Shown here piece by piece: positions 27,021 to 36,122 of a stretch of DNA of 64,000 nt; within the stretch, counting starts at the first letter, position 1, and every line of letters starts with the position of its first letter. The DNA lies in NCBI RefSeq assembly GCF_024385575.1, contig NZ_JANFMV010000001.1, positions 186,001-250,000 on the forward strand, written 5' to 3'. The position numbers and the translations under genes are program-made. The notes beneath the pieces were generated by a model. It had not been told where the DNA came from, did no database searches, and saw only the letters and a list, made by a program, of their open reading frames with translations. The stretch is from Rhizobium sp. NRK18. Its GTDB lineage: Bacteria; Pseudomonadota; Alphaproteobacteria; Rhizobiales; Rhizobiaceae.

Positions 27021-27096
27021 AACGCCTATGAAATAGCGCCAAGTTGAATGAGAATCAAGAAAAAGCGCACTCAGGGGAATGTGGGCATGCCCCACG

Positions 27097-27254
27097 CCCC
27101 TCCCCCCAACCCCTCCCCACAAGGGGGAGGGGCATTGCCGCCGAACCCGCAGCTTCTACTTTCCATAAGTTGGCCACGATGAGGCGACGTGAGGTGAATT
27201 AGGGGCATTGCCAGTGATAGCCCCTCCCCCTTGTGGGGAGGGGTTGGGGAGGGG
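27097..27254. repeat. long inverted repeat of C/G-run sequence
   Basis: The 36-base C-rich arm at 27097-27133 (CCCCTCCCCC, AACCCCTCCCC, ACAAGGGGGAGGGG) is repeated in inverted orientation at 27220-27254. Each arm can also fold on itself (CCCCTCCCC / GGGGGAGGGG around ACAA). The pair lies between the metA leader and the 3' end of the MoxR gene. It has the look of a dispersed extragenic palindrome. Confidence 0.85.
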
Positions 27255-27278
27255 ACTTCCTGCTATTGAGCGAAAACT

Positions 27279-28118
27279 TCAGCCGTCTCGCCGCGCCATG
27301 AAAGCCAGGCGTTCGAACAGGTGGACGTCCTGCTCGTTCTTCAGCAGCGCACCGTGCAGCTTCGGAAGGGCGTTCTTCGCCTCGCCGCGCAGGCTTGCCG
27401 GATCGACGTCGTCGGCGACGAGGAGCCGGATCCAGTCGAGCGCCTCGGAGGTGGACGGACGCTTCTTCAGCCCCGGTGTCTCGCGGATCTCGTAGAACTG
27501 CGTGAGCGCTGCGCGCACCAGCGACTGCTTGATGCCGGGATAGTGGACCTCGACGATCCGCTCCAGCGTCTCGGCATCCGGGAAGCGGATATAGTGGAAG
27601 AAGCAGCGACGCAGGAAGGCGTCCGGCAGCTCCTTCTCATTGTTGGAGGTGATGATGACGATCGGTCGATGGACGGCCGTTATGGTCTCGCCCGTCTCGT
27701 AGACGTGGAACTCCATGCGGTCGAGTTCCTGCAGCAGGTCGTTCGGGAATTCGATGTCGGCCTTGTCGACCTCGTCGATCAGCAGCACGACCTTGCGGTC
27801 GGCCTCGAAGGCCTGCCAGAGCCTGCCCTTGCGGATGTAATTCTTCACGTCGTGGACGCGTTCGTCGCCGAGCTGGCTGTCGCGCAGGCGCGAGACTGCA
27901 TCGTATTCGTAGAGGCCCTGCTGCGCCTTGGTGGTCGACTTGACGTTCCATTCGAGGAGATCGAGGCCGAGTGCGCTCGCCACCTGGCGGGCAAGCTCCG
28001 TCTTGCCGGTGCCGGGCTCGCCCTTGACCAGCAGCGGCCGCTCCAGCCGGATCGCCGCATTGACCGCGGTCATCAGGTCCTTGCCGGCGACGTATTCTTC
28101 GGTTCCTTCAAAGCGCAT
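27279..28118 (-). CDS. MoxR-family AAA+ ATPase
   Basis: This 279-residue AAA+ ATPase has Walker A GEPGTGKT (residues 33-40), Walker B VLLIDEVDKAD, a sensor segment VIITSNNEKELPDAFLRRCFF and a small helical lid domain. MoxR proteins work as chaperones with VWA partners to insert cofactors or assemble complexes. Its likely partner is the CoxE-like VWA protein at 24716-25900, although metA lies between them. There is no carbon-monoxide or methanol dehydrogenase nearby, so the substrate is unknown. The gene is preceded by a 176-base gap holding the terminator of the upstream ABC operon, so it has its own promoter. Confidence 0.92.
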   Translation of the reverse strand: MRFEGTEEYVAGKDLMTAVNAAIRLERPLLVKGEPGTGKTELARQVASALGLDLLEWNVKSTTKAQQGLYEYDAVSRLRDSQLGDERVHDVKNYIRKGRLWQAFEADRKVVLLIDEVDKADIEFPNDLLQELDRMEFHVYETGETITAVHRPIVIITSNNEKELPDAFLRRCFFHYIRFPDAETLERIVEVHYPGIKQSLVRAALTQFYEIRETPGLKKRPSTSEALDWIRLLVADDVDPASLRGEAKNALPKLHGALLKNEQDVHLFERLAFMARRDG

Positions 28119-28181
28119 CGTCCATCATTCCTGCTGTTTGATGCCCTAGACCTATTGCCTGAGCGGGACACGGGCAACAGA

Positions 28182-28212
28182 AAACCCGGCGGAAACGAGT
28201 TCCGCCGGGTTC
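28182..28212 (-). terminator. terminator of the NEW3-ABC exporter operon
   Basis: Twelve-base perfect arms AACCCGGCGGAA and TTCCGCCGGGTT with a five-base loop lie downstream of the ABC permease. On the minus strand the stem runs into TTTTCTG. Confidence 0.85.
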
Positions 28213-28294
28213 TGCAGAGCGAAAGCGGAGACCGGCCTGCCTAAGGAGAACACCGCTACTCCAAAACCAGCCTCCGCCTTTCGGGCGGCACGCC

Positions 28295-29251
28295 CTACGC
28301 TCTGATCTCCTGACGCTGGAAGGAGACATATGCGATCGTGTAGACCACGACCATGGCTGCGATCAGGCCGGAAAGCTGGGGCCAGATCAGAAGTGCGCTT
28401 TGATCGAAGGGCAGCGGCATGCCCATGAGTGCTCCCTGCAGCTGGCTCATGAAGACGAGGCCGAGCGAGCGGGTAGCGGGATTGAGGATGGCCATCGTCG
28501 CCTCACCGAAGAGCGTGTTCGGCGAGATGCGCGACAGCGCCTGGCCGATTTCCGCCTGGTGGACGATGGTGACCGGGTTGAAGGGATCGGCCGGCGCGAT
28601 GGCGCTGGCGATCAGCGGCGCGATCATGCCCCAGAAGATCGTGAAGATCAGCCACAGCGTCAGGCCGGCCAGCGCCGAGGTCGCGGGCGAGCGGAAGAGC
28701 GTGGAGAACAGGAGCGAGATCGCCAGCCAGACGCCGGAATAGGCAAGCGAGATCAGGAGGAATGTCAGGCCCCTCAAGATTTCCTCGCCGGAGGGCGGCA
28801 GGCCGAGCATGATGATGCCCATGCCGGTGACCAGCAGCCAGAGGGTGATGAGGCAGATGCCGATCACCATCAGCCCGCCGAGGAATTTGCCGGCAAGCAG
28901 GGCGTCTCGGTAGATGGGCTGCGACAGGATGCGGCTCATGGTGCGGCGGTTATATTCGCCGTTGATGGCATCGAAGCCGAGCGAGATGCCGACCAGCGGC
29001 AGGAGGAAGCCGAGGAAGGCGATGAACGACGGCAAGGGCTCCTGCGCTGTGGTGAAGATGCGCAGGAACAGGAAGGGATCCTCCCCGACCGTATTCTTGA
29101 TCTGGCCGATGGCGCCGTAGATGGAGCCGATCGCCGTCAGGATGACCAGCAGCATGACGAGGTGCATGCGCGGGCTGCCCATGTGGTCTGCCGCCTCCTT
29201 CATGGCGACGGTGGCGAGACCCTTGAAAGGTGATCCTTCACGCTGCTTCAT
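28295..29251 (-). CDS. ABC-2-type transporter permease (NosY/GldF-like)
   Basis: This 318-residue membrane protein has about six hydrophobic segments, an N-terminal amphipathic part and the ABC-2 permease segment [27 protein letters not shown], typical of NosY-like permeases. The ATG at 29251 overlaps the 3' end of the ATPase gene by 14 bases, so the two are translationally coupled. It forms the membrane part of an exporter or lipid- or protein-processing complex with the upstream ATPase and a NEW3-domain periplasmic protein. The substrate is unknown; NosFY-type transporters serve copper-cluster assembly, but no nos genes are present here. Confidence 0.88.
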   Translation of the reverse strand: MKQREGSPFKGLATVAMKEAADHMGSPRMHLVMLLVILTAIGSIYGAIGQIKNTVGEDPFLFLRIFTTAQEPLPSFIAFLGFLLPLVGISLGFDAINGEYNRRTMSRILSQPIYRDALLAGKFLGGLMVIGICLITLWLLVTGMGIIMLGLPPSGEEILRGLTFLLISLAYSGVWLAISLLFSTLFRSPATSALAGLTLWLIFTIFWGMIAPLIASAIAPADPFNPVTIVHQAEIGQALSRISPNTLFGEATMAILNPATRSLGLVFMSQLQGALMGMPLPFDQSALLIWPQLSGLIAAMVVVYTIAYVSFQRQEIRA

Positions 29252-30182
29252 CGCGGTCGCCCTCCTCGAAATAGCGGACATAGACCTCGTCGAGGCTCGA
29301 ACGGTCCATCGACATGCTCTTCAGCCTGCCGCCGGACTGCACGATCTTCGCAGCCAGCTCGTCGCGGACATCGCGGGCCGCATCGATGCGGTGGCGGCCG
29401 GTGCCGATGGTGGTGACGTTGCTGACGCCGTCGATGGCGCCGCCGACGGTAGCGACATCGCAGTCCTCGGCCTCGATCTCGATGACATAGGCGCCGCCGA
29501 GCACCTGGCTTGCGAGATCGCTGACCTTGCCGATCAGGCCGACCTTGCCCTTCCTGAACAGCGCGACCCGCGAGCAGATCGACTGCACCATGGAGAGAAG
29601 GTGCGAGGAGAGCACGATGGTCATGCCTTCGCCGGCGAGCTTGACGATCAGGTCGAGCAGTTCCTGGGTTGACTGCGGATCGAGACCCGAGGTCGGCTCG
29701 TCGAGGATCGCTACTTCGCAGGCCTTTACGAGCAGGTCGGCGATGCCGAGCCTCTGGCGCATGCCGCGCGAGAAGGTGGCGACGCGGCGGTCGATGACAT
29801 GGCCGAGACGCACCCGGTCCATCGCGGCGACAATGCGCCTTGCCGCCTCGTCGCCGGGAATGCCGGCGAGCCGCGCGGTGTAGGCCAGATTTTCCCGCGC
29901 CGTCATGGAATCGTAGAAACCGACGGCATCGGGCAGGTAGCCCACCCGCCGCTTGACGGCGAGTGGATCGCGGTAGGGGTCGTGTCCGAGGACGCGGACC
30001 TCGCCGCCGGAGGGTTCGGTGAGGCCGAGCAGGAGCAGGATGGTCGTCGTCTTGCCCGCTCCGTTCGGTCCGAGCAGGCCGAAGACCTCGCCCCGCTCGA
30101 CTGTCAGATCAAGGCCATCCACCGCAACGTGGTGGCCATAGGCTTTCCGGAGGCCTTTCGCCTCTATGACCGGCGTGCTCAT
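29238..30182 (-). CDS. ABC transporter ATP-binding protein (NosF-like)
   Basis: This 314-residue single ABC domain has Walker A GPNGAGKT, a signature that reads [10 protein letters not shown] instead of LSGGQ, Walker [13 protein letters not shown] and a C-terminal extension of about 90 residues typical of ABC-2 ATPases. The ATG overlaps the stop of the NEW3 protein gene (ATGA arrangement at 30179-30182), and its own end overlaps the permease start by 14 bases. The three genes therefore form a tightly coupled operon. It supplies energy for export or extrusion by the partner permease. Confidence 0.92.
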   Translation of the reverse strand: MSTPVIEAKGLRKAYGHHVAVDGLDLTVERGEVFGLLGPNGAGKTTTILLLLGLTEPSGGEVRVLGHDPYRDPLAVKRRVGYLPDAVGFYDSMTARENLAYTARLAGIPGDEAARRIVAAMDRVRLGHVIDRRVATFSRGMRQRLGIADLLVKACEVAILDEPTSGLDPQSTQELLDLIVKLAGEGMTIVLSSHLLSMVQSICSRVALFRKGKVGLIGKVSDLASQVLGGAYVIEIEAEDCDVATVGGAIDGVSNVTTIGTGRHRIDAARDVRDELAAKIVQSGGRLKSMSMDRSSLDEVYVRYFEEGDRDEAA

Positions 30183-31360
30183 CTGCGGCCATACCGGGCA
30201 ACCGCGAAGGCGAGGACGATCACGGCGGAGCCGATGACGCCGAGGCCGGCGAGGCCCCACATGGTGGAGGTGGTGACGGTGACGCGGAAGTCGGAGCTAT
30301 CCGACACGCCGTCGCCGCGGGCCGATACGGTGACCATGTAGTCGCCGGCAATCGCCTTGTCGGAGGGCGTCATGTGGACGGCGAACTTCTGGTCGCTGCC
30401 GGGTGCCAGTTCGGGAACGGTCTTCGGGTCGACTTCCATCTTCCAGCCCTGCGGCGCGCTGGCATTCAAAGCGACGTTGGCGGCCGGTGCGGAACCGGAG
30501 TTGGAGACGGTGAAGTCGAAGGTTTCTTCCTTGCCGGCCTCCGCGCGTCCGGACAGGCGGCCTTCGGGGGCGGCGAGTGCGACCTTCGGCTGGCCGGTGA
30601 TGTCCAGCATCAGCGTGGTCGCGGCCTTGACCTTGTCGTTGGAAGCGCCGGCGGCGACGGGATACTGACCGGCGGAAATATCACGCGGCGGGGTGACCGA
30701 AAGCTTCACGGTCTTCGTCTCGCCGGGCTTGAAGGGCAGGCTGGTCAGCTCCTGGCTGCCATACTGTTCCTTGAAGGTGGTCTGGAAGCCGGCCGGGGCG
30801 TCGGCGAGCAGGTTGAAGGTCTGGTCTTCGGCGCTGTCGTTCTTGATCGTCAGGTCGAAGTCGAAATTGGAGCGCGGCGTGCCGCGGAGCGCCGGAAGCT
30901 TCGGCTCGATCGTCACCTTGTCCGGGTCGGCGGCGGCGAGCGTCATGGTGATCGGCAGTTTCAGCGACTGGCCGTCGGCGGTCTGGCCGATGACGGTGAA
31001 GTCGTAGGTGCCGGCCTTGACGTCCTTCGGTGCGCTGACCTTCAGCTGCAGGCTGCGGTTCTCGTCGGGGGTGACCATGGCGGCCTTGACCGGTTTGCCC
31101 CCGCCGTCAAGCTCCCATTTCCAACCGTCCGGCAGGCCGTTGACGTTGAACTCGACGCGGGCGGGCGGTTCGTTGGAATTGGCAAGACTGAGGGAAAGGG
31201 TCGCATCCTCCCCGATGCGTTCCGTAATGGCCGGATAATCGGTGGTGAGCCAGAGGCCCGAGGGTTTCATGTCGGCCTGCTGGGCCATGGCCGGAATTGA
31301 GCACAGCAAGGCGGCACCGGTAACCATGGTCACCGATGAAATGCGGCGTAAGCGATTCAT
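30179..31360 (-). CDS. secreted NEW3-domain (alpha-galactosidase-associated) protein, membrane-tethered
   Basis: This 393-residue protein begins with a signal peptide (residues 1-26, ending PAMAQQ) and ends in a single transmembrane helix (about 365-388) followed by RYGRR. The body consists of three repeated Ig-like modules with the pattern [10 protein letters not shown] / APAGFQTTF / APQGWKMEV and sets of strands [15 protein letters not shown], that is, NEW3-type domains. The topology is periplasmic domains anchored at the C-terminus. It is the first gene of the operon with the NosF/NosY-like ATPase and permease. Similar trios occur in other alphaproteobacteria, with unknown substrate. Confidence 0.87.
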   Translation of the reverse strand: MNRLRRISSVTMVTGAALLCSIPAMAQQADMKPSGLWLTTDYPAITERIGEDATLSLSLANSNEPPARVEFNVNGLPDGWKWELDGGGKPVKAAMVTPDENRSLQLKVSAPKDVKAGTYDFTVIGQTADGQSLKLPITMTLAAADPDKVTIEPKLPALRGTPRSNFDFDLTIKNDSAEDQTFNLLADAPAGFQTTFKEQYGSQELTSLPFKPGETKTVKLSVTPPRDISAGQYPVAAGASNDKVKAATTLMLDITGQPKVALAAPEGRLSGRAEAGKEETFDFTVSNSGSAPAANVALNASAPQGWKMEVDPKTVPELAPGSDQKFAVHMTPSDKAIAGDYMVTVSARGDGVSDSSDFRVTVTTSTMWGLAGLGVIGSAVIVLAFAVARYGRR

Positions 31361-31526
31361 CGCGTCACTCCCGAATCTGATTTCTTAGAGGCTTGTTTTT
31401 GACTTCGTTGTGGTGGCGTGTCCGCTCCCCGGCCGGTCGGACCGTGGCGCGAACAAGGAAACGCTTTGCCCGAAATGTGACCAAAGTCGGGCAGGAAAAT
31501 TACAACCCTGTAATGTCAGAAAAGCC

Positions 31527-32744
31527 TTAAGCAGCGGCAGGCGTGCCGAAAACAAGCACAAGGACGGCAAGTGCTATTCCCGCGATGAACACAATTCTCT
31601 GCGGCAATATATCGCGCTTCTTTACTTCGAATGTTGCCAAAAGTGCCTGAACGCACTGGATTCCGTAGTAGAGGACGAAGGCCTTCGAAGCATAGGCAAT
31701 GATCTCGAAAATGTCGGCCGACCATGTGACGGCAATGGCCACCAGCGCGGTCGCGAAATAGCCGCCGCGGACAGGAATGCGTCCGCGTGTCGCACCGCTG
31801 ACAAGCCCGGCGGCGCCGTTCAAATCGGCCATGGCGGCTGAAAGTTGCGAGGCGAGCGCCGTCAGGATCACCAGCGGCGCTGCCGCGCTGCCGAGCGACG
31901 CAATCATGTCGATGATCTGCGTCTCGCCGCCGACGGCCGGCAGGTCCCGTGGAAAGAGCGGCGTGACGAGCAGGATGAAGGCGAGATAGATCGCCGTGGC
32001 GATCGCCTGGGCGTAGATCATCGTACGGATGCGCGTCCGGCGGTCATAGGTGTTGCCGAGATAGCGGGAGGTCTCGAAGCCTTGGACGAGGATGATCAGG
32101 CCGAGAAGGACGCTCAGCTCTTCGCCGCCGGTGTCGTGGTTGATCTCCGCCAGATGAAACGTGCCACCGTTGAAGGCAAGGAATGCAGCGTAGGCAAGCG
32201 CGGTGATCAGGCCGGCGATCAGCGCCAGCTTGGTGGCGACGGCGGCGACCTCGACATGTTCGAGCGCCCGCAGACCGCGCAGCGTGCCGATCAGCCCGAG
32301 TGCGGCGATGACGACGGTCGCGATGATCCGGCCCGTCCATTGATCGACGATGCCGTCGGCCTTCAGGGCGAAGGACGCGAAGAGGTTGATGTAGTAGCAG
32401 ACCGAAATGAAATAGGCGAAGGCGAGCGCGAGGTCGGAGGCGCGCTCGAGGAACAGGAGCGGCCCCTTTTCGCCCTGCTCGATCATCTCTTCCACATGCG
32501 CGATGTTGTAGCGGATCGCCGCGCCGAACATGTAGGCGGCGACGCAGAGGAACAGCATGGCCGCCCAGGCCCAGTTGCCGGCCACATGGGCGAGAACGGG
32601 GCCCGCCACGAGGAAGCCCGATCCGATGATCGACGCCAGCGGCGTGACCGTGGCCCGCCATGTGGGCGAGGCAAGCAGTGCCGGTCGGAAGAGGACAAGC
32701 GCGGCGATCGTCGCGGTGAGGATCATGATGATATTGGTCGACAT
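31527..32744 (-). CDS. APC-superfamily-like transporter, unknown substrate
   Basis: This 405-residue membrane protein has about 11-12 hydrophobic helices. The first half contains the GSGFLVAGPVLAHVAGNWAW segment typical of APC-type permeases with an unwound first helix, and helix 6 has ILVQGFETSRYLG. I can place it in the APC superfamily only by overall layout. It stands alone, divergent from nothing, and follows the gamma-glutamylcyclotransferase gene with a 61-base gap on the same strand. Export or uptake of an amino acid or its derivative is a guess based on fold. Confidence 0.7.
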   Translation of the reverse strand: MSTNIIMILTATIAALVLFRPALLASPTWRATVTPLASIIGSGFLVAGPVLAHVAGNWAWAAMLFLCVAAYMFGAAIRYNIAHVEEMIEQGEKGPLLFLERASDLALAFAYFISVCYYINLFASFALKADGIVDQWTGRIIATVVIAALGLIGTLRGLRALEHVEVAAVATKLALIAGLITALAYAAFLAFNGGTFHLAEINHDTGGEELSVLLGLIILVQGFETSRYLGNTYDRRTRIRTMIYAQAIATAIYLAFILLVTPLFPRDLPAVGGETQIIDMIASLGSAAAPLVILTALASQLSAAMADLNGAAGLVSGATRGRIPVRGGYFATALVAIAVTWSADIFEIIAYASKAFVLYYGIQCVQALLATFEVKKRDILPQRIVFIAGIALAVLVLVFGTPAAA

Positions 32745-32805
32745 GATCCGATGCTTAGCCCCTCGGGCCGGCGATGGATAGCCGCCAAATTTGGTCGGGG
32801 ACGAT

Positions 32806-33435
32806 CTAACCGCGCAGGTGCGCTGCGGCGAAGTGCGTTGCCGAGAGCGGTTCCAGAAAGCGGGAATGGCCGCCGTCCTTCAACAGGCGGAGCGCTTCGA
32901 TCTGTGTCTGTCTCCGTTCGTTGAGGTCCGCGACGGCTGTGACGGCCAGTGTGCCTTCGACATACGGAAAGGGCAGGCCGTTTTCGATCGCGCCGGCGAC
33001 GACGAGTGCGCGGTACCAGTCGAAGGGCTGCAACTCGCCGTCGCGGGCATCATCCTCGGCGATATAAGTACAGGCCTTAGACGTGCTGTCGGCGCCGGCC
33101 TGCTCGACCGGGACATCGTCCAGCCGGTCATAGCCGCGGCGGTATCCTTCGAACTCGTCCAGCAGCGCAATCTCGTCGGCCAGAAGCCGGTACAGCACGC
33201 CATGCACGCGCTTCTCCGGGCTGGCTGGAACGATCGTCGCCTTGCCCGATCCGTCCCGGCCACGCTTGGAATAATCCAGCGCATAGCCGGCTATCGAGCC
33301 GATGCCGACGACCCGGGCGCTGGGGCAGCGCGCCGAAAGCCGCGCCGCCAGCATGTTCGACCCGTAGGCGAGATAAAGGCGGAAGCTCGTGCTCAGCCTT
33401 CCATCTCCTCGCGCAGCATTTCCAGTTCCAGCCAC
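32806..33435 (-). CDS. gamma-glutamylcyclotransferase-like protein
   Basis: This protein of about 200 residues has the GGCT/AIG2 signature LAYGSNM near the N-terminus (after FRLY), VHGVLYRLL, a catalytic-type glutamate in LDEFEGY and YIAEDD. Such enzymes cyclise gamma-glutamyl groups to 5-oxoproline, for example in glutathione turnover. The start is not settled: the GTG at 33435 lies inside the end of the upstream uup-like gene (43-base overlap). A CTG just after that gene's stop would give LSTSFRLYLAYGSN with a GGAAGG site upstream. The gene is the fourth in a run on the minus strand (thiN, uup, GGCT, transporter). Confidence 0.8.
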   Translation of the reverse strand: MAGTGNAARGDGRLSTSFRLYLAYGSNMLAARLSARCPSARVVGIGSIAGYALDYSKRGRDGSGKATIVPASPEKRVHGVLYRLLADEIALLDEFEGYRRGYDRLDDVPVEQAGADSTSKACTYIAEDDARDGELQPFDWYRALVVAGAIENGLPFPYVEGTLAVTAVADLNERRQTQIEALRLLKDGGHSRFLEPLSATHFAAAHLRG

Positions 33436-35216
33436 TCTTCCTCCATGGCCGTGATCTTCCCCCGAAGCGCTTCGAGTTCGGCGGCGAGCTTGTTGAAGCC
33501 GGCGGGATCCTTCGTGAAGAGATTGGGATCGGCCATCTTTTCCTCGATCTTGGCGGCCTTGGCTTCGGCCTCCTCCATCTGTTTCGGCAGGTTTTCCAGC
33601 GCGAACTTCTGCTTGTAGGAGAGCTTGCCCTTGCTCTTGTCGGCGGCGGGCTTTGCCTGTTGCTCGCTCTTCGGCTTTTCGGCTGCCTTTTCCGCCTTCT
33701 TCCGCTCCTGTTCGGCGCCGCGGCGCTGCGCCAGCATGTCGGAATAGCCGCCGGCATATTCGATCCAGCGTCCGTCCGGCGCCTCGATATTGGCGGGAAC
33801 GATGGTCGAGGTCACGGTCCGGTCGAGGAAGTCGCGGTCGTGGCTGACGAGGATGACGGTGCCGGCAAAACCGGAAACGATCTCCTGCAACAGATCGAGC
33901 GTCTCGATGTCGAGATCGTTGGTCGGCTCATCGAGGATCAGCAGGTTGGACGGCCGCGCCAGGATGCGGGCGAGCATCAGTCGCGCGCGCTCGCCGCCCG
34001 ACAGGTTGCGGATCGGTGTTCTCGCCTGTTCCGGCTGGAACAGGAAATCCTTCATGTAGCCGGTCACGTGCTTCTGCTCGCCGTTGACGAGCAGGTTTTC
34101 GCCGCGGCCGTCGGTGAGATAATGCGCCAGCGTATCCTCGAGGTTCAGATCCTCGCGCTTCTGGTCGAGGGTGGCGATTTGCAGATTGGTGCCGAGCTTG
34201 ATGGTGCCGCTGTCGGGCGCGAGCTGTCCGGTCAGCATCTTCAGCAATGTCGTCTTGCCGGCGCCGTTCGGACCGACGAGGCCGATGCGGTCGCCGCGAT
34301 GGATGCGGGTCGAAAACGGCTGGACGACGGTCCGCTCGCCAAAGCTCTTGGTGATCTTTTCGGCTTCGACCACCAGCTTGCCGGATTCGCGCGCGTCGAC
34401 TGCCGTGGCCTGCACCGTGCCCTGAGGGCCTTTATGCGAGCGATATTCGGCGCGCATGGCGTGCAGTTCGCCCAGGCGGCGGACGTTGCGCTTGCGCCTT
34501 GCGGTCACGCCATAGCGCAGCCAGTGTTCCTCGCGCTCGATGGCGCGGCCGAGCTTGTGCTGTTCGATCTCTTCTTCTTCCAGCACCTTGTCGCGCCATT
34601 CCTCGAAGAAGGCGAAGCCGCGGTCGAGGCGGCGCGAGGTGCCGCGGTCGAGCCAGACCGTTGCGTTGGAGACCTTTTCCAGGAAGCGCCGGTCGTGGGA
34701 AATGACGACGAGCGCGCTGCGGCTGCCGTTCAGCTCGCCTTCCAGCCATTCGATGGTGGTAAGGTCGAGATGGTTGGTCGGTTCGTCCAGGAGCAGGATG
34801 TCGGGTTCCGGGGCCATGACGCGGGCAAGCGCCGCACGGCGGGCCTCGCCACCCGATAGCGTCGAGGGATGCTCCTCGCCGGTCAATCCGAGATGCGACA
34901 GCAGGTAGGTCACCCGGTAGGGATCGTCGCCCGGTCCGAGGCCGGCCTCGGCATAGGCCTGCACGGTGGAAAACTCGCCGAAATCGGGCGACTGCTCCAG
35001 ATAGCGGATGGTGGCGGACGGGTGGCGGAAGACCTCGCCCGACTGCGCCTCGGCAAGGCCGGCGGCGATCTTCAAGAGCGTAGACTTGCCCGAGCCGTTG
35101 CGGCCGACGAGGCAGATGCGCTCGCCGGGCTCGACCTGCAGGCCGGCGCCGTCGAGAAGCGGCGCGCCGCCGAAGCTCAAGTGAATGTCGTCGAGTTTGA
35201 GAATGGGGGGCGCCAA
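33393..35216 (-). CDS. uup: ABC-F ATPase, Uup type
   Basis: This 607-residue soluble protein has two ABC domains in tandem without membrane segments. Walker A motifs are GRNGSGKST and GPNGAGKTT, signatures are LSGGEARRAALA and LSGGERARLMLA, and Walker B segments are DILLLDEPTNHLDL and LLILDEPTNDLDI. A charged linker joins the halves, and a C-terminal coiled coil (FALENLPKQMEEAEAKAAKIEEKM) completes the Uup layout. Uup/ABC-F proteins act on ribosomes or on branched DNA intermediates and do not transport. The start is a TTG at 35216, three bases after the thiN stop, so it is translationally coupled with thiN. An ABC-F of a different subgroup is possible. Confidence 0.85.
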   Translation of the reverse strand: MAPPILKLDDIHLSFGGAPLLDGAGLQVEPGERICLVGRNGSGKSTLLKIAAGLAEAQSGEVFRHPSATIRYLEQSPDFGEFSTVQAYAEAGLGPGDDPYRVTYLLSHLGLTGEEHPSTLSGGEARRAALARVMAPEPDILLLDEPTNHLDLTTIEWLEGELNGSRSALVVISHDRRFLEKVSNATVWLDRGTSRRLDRGFAFFEEWRDKVLEEEEIEQHKLGRAIEREEHWLRYGVTARRKRNVRRLGELHAMRAEYRSHKGPQGTVQATAVDARESGKLVVEAEKITKSFGERTVVQPFSTRIHRGDRIGLVGPNGAGKTTLLKMLTGQLAPDSGTIKLGTNLQIATLDQKREDLNLEDTLAHYLTDGRGENLLVNGEQKHVTGYMKDFLFQPEQARTPIRNLSGGERARLMLARILARPSNLLILDEPTNDLDIETLDLLQEIVSGFAGTVILVSHDRDFLDRTVTSTIVPANIEAPDGRWIEYAGGYSDMLAQRRGAEQERKKAEKAAEKPKSEQQAKPAADKSKGKLSYKQKFALENLPKQMEEAEAKAAKIEEKMADPNLFTKDPAGFNKLAAELEALRGKITAMEEEWLELEMLREEMEG

Positions 35217-35219
35217 AGG

Positions 35220-35864
35220 TCAGGCTCCTGTCATGTCATAGGGGCGGGCAAGGAGAATGCCGCGGCCCGATTGCAGCGAAAGGCGAATCGGGCCTTCCGC
35301 GACGTTGGATATGGTTCGCGTGGAACCGAACGCAAGGTCGAAAGTTTGCAAGGGGTAGCGGACATTGGCCAGCGTCAGCCCGGTGAGCGCCGACAGGCCG
35401 AGCACGGAGAAGAGGCTACCGCCTGGCAGATCGAGATCGCGTTCTCCGGGCAACAGCGGATAGGCTTCCTCGGTCCCGGAGGTCAGCCGCACGTCGAGAC
35501 CGGTCTCGGCCAGGTGGCAGGCGTGCAGAAGATGCATCAGCGCATGATCCGACCGCTCGCCGCCCAGGGCTCCGGCGAGGATCAGCGAGGTCGCACCGCG
35601 TTCAAGCGCCACCTGGACGGCGAGTTCGCCATCGGTTGCCGCCTTTGCCGGCGGAAAGTCGAGACGTTCGACGTCCGGCCAATCGTTTTTCAGGCTGTCG
35701 GTGGACGAATCGAAGTCACCGACCCAGAGCTCCGGTGTGACGCCCAGTGCCTGGGCATGCCGCATCCCGCCGTCGGCAGCGATATAGCGCGCGCCGGCCG
35801 TTGCCGCCTCAAGCCGCGGGGTTACGGCGAGGTCGCCGCCGAGAAGAATTGTGAAGAGCGTCAT
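35220..35864 (-). CDS. thiN: thiamine pyrophosphokinase
   Basis: ThiN (TPK) transfers pyrophosphate from ATP to thiamine to make TPP. The 214-residue protein has the family blocks ARYIAADGGMRHA (ADGG), ELWVGDFDS (GDFDS with the metal-binding aspartates) and LAGALGGERSDHAL (GGRxDH), and a C-terminal SLFSVLG beta domain. The ATG at 35864 gives normal length. It is divergent from the TPP-riboswitch-controlled thiBPQ operon, so the region combines thiamine uptake with conversion to the riboswitch ligand. It leads the minus-strand set with uup. Confidence 0.93.
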   Translation of the reverse strand: MTLFTILLGGDLAVTPRLEAATAGARYIAADGGMRHAQALGVTPELWVGDFDSSTDSLKNDWPDVERLDFPPAKAATDGELAVQVALERGATSLILAGALGGERSDHALMHLLHACHLAETGLDVRLTSGTEEAYPLLPGERDLDLPGGSLFSVLGLSALTGLTLANVRYPLQTFDLAFGSTRTISNVAEGPIRLSLQSGRGILLARPYDMTGA

Positions 35865-35972
35865 GGGACAAGCGCAATAGCGCAAAACCGGGGGCGAGGG
35901 AAAGGGAAACCAGAGGCGGCAATTGCCGAATGTCCTTGTCATATAGCCGAGGGCGAAGTAAATCTCGCGGCA

Positions 35973-36074
35973 GATCTAACGGGGTGCACCTTCCGCAATC
36001 GCGGGACGACGCTGAGAGGCCTGAAGCCAACCCGCAGAACCTGATCCGGCTAACACCGGCGGAGGGATTAGACG
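35973..36074 (+). promoter_or_regulatory. TPP riboswitch controlling thiBPQ
   Basis: The segment contains ACGGGGTGC (35979-35987), the conserved GCTGAGAGG (36011-36019), and AACCTGATCCGGCTAACACC with GGCGGAGGGA at the 3' end (to about 36070). These are the thi-box elements binding the pyrimidine and pyrophosphate of TPP. It ends about 50 bases before thiB. No T-run terminator is visible, so control by hiding the Shine-Dalgarno (GGAGGCGCGGG) is likely. Confidence 0.97.
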
Positions 36075-36122
36075 CATCTCATCAGCGCGCTATCCCAACC
36101 AGCTAAACAGAGGAGGCGCGGG

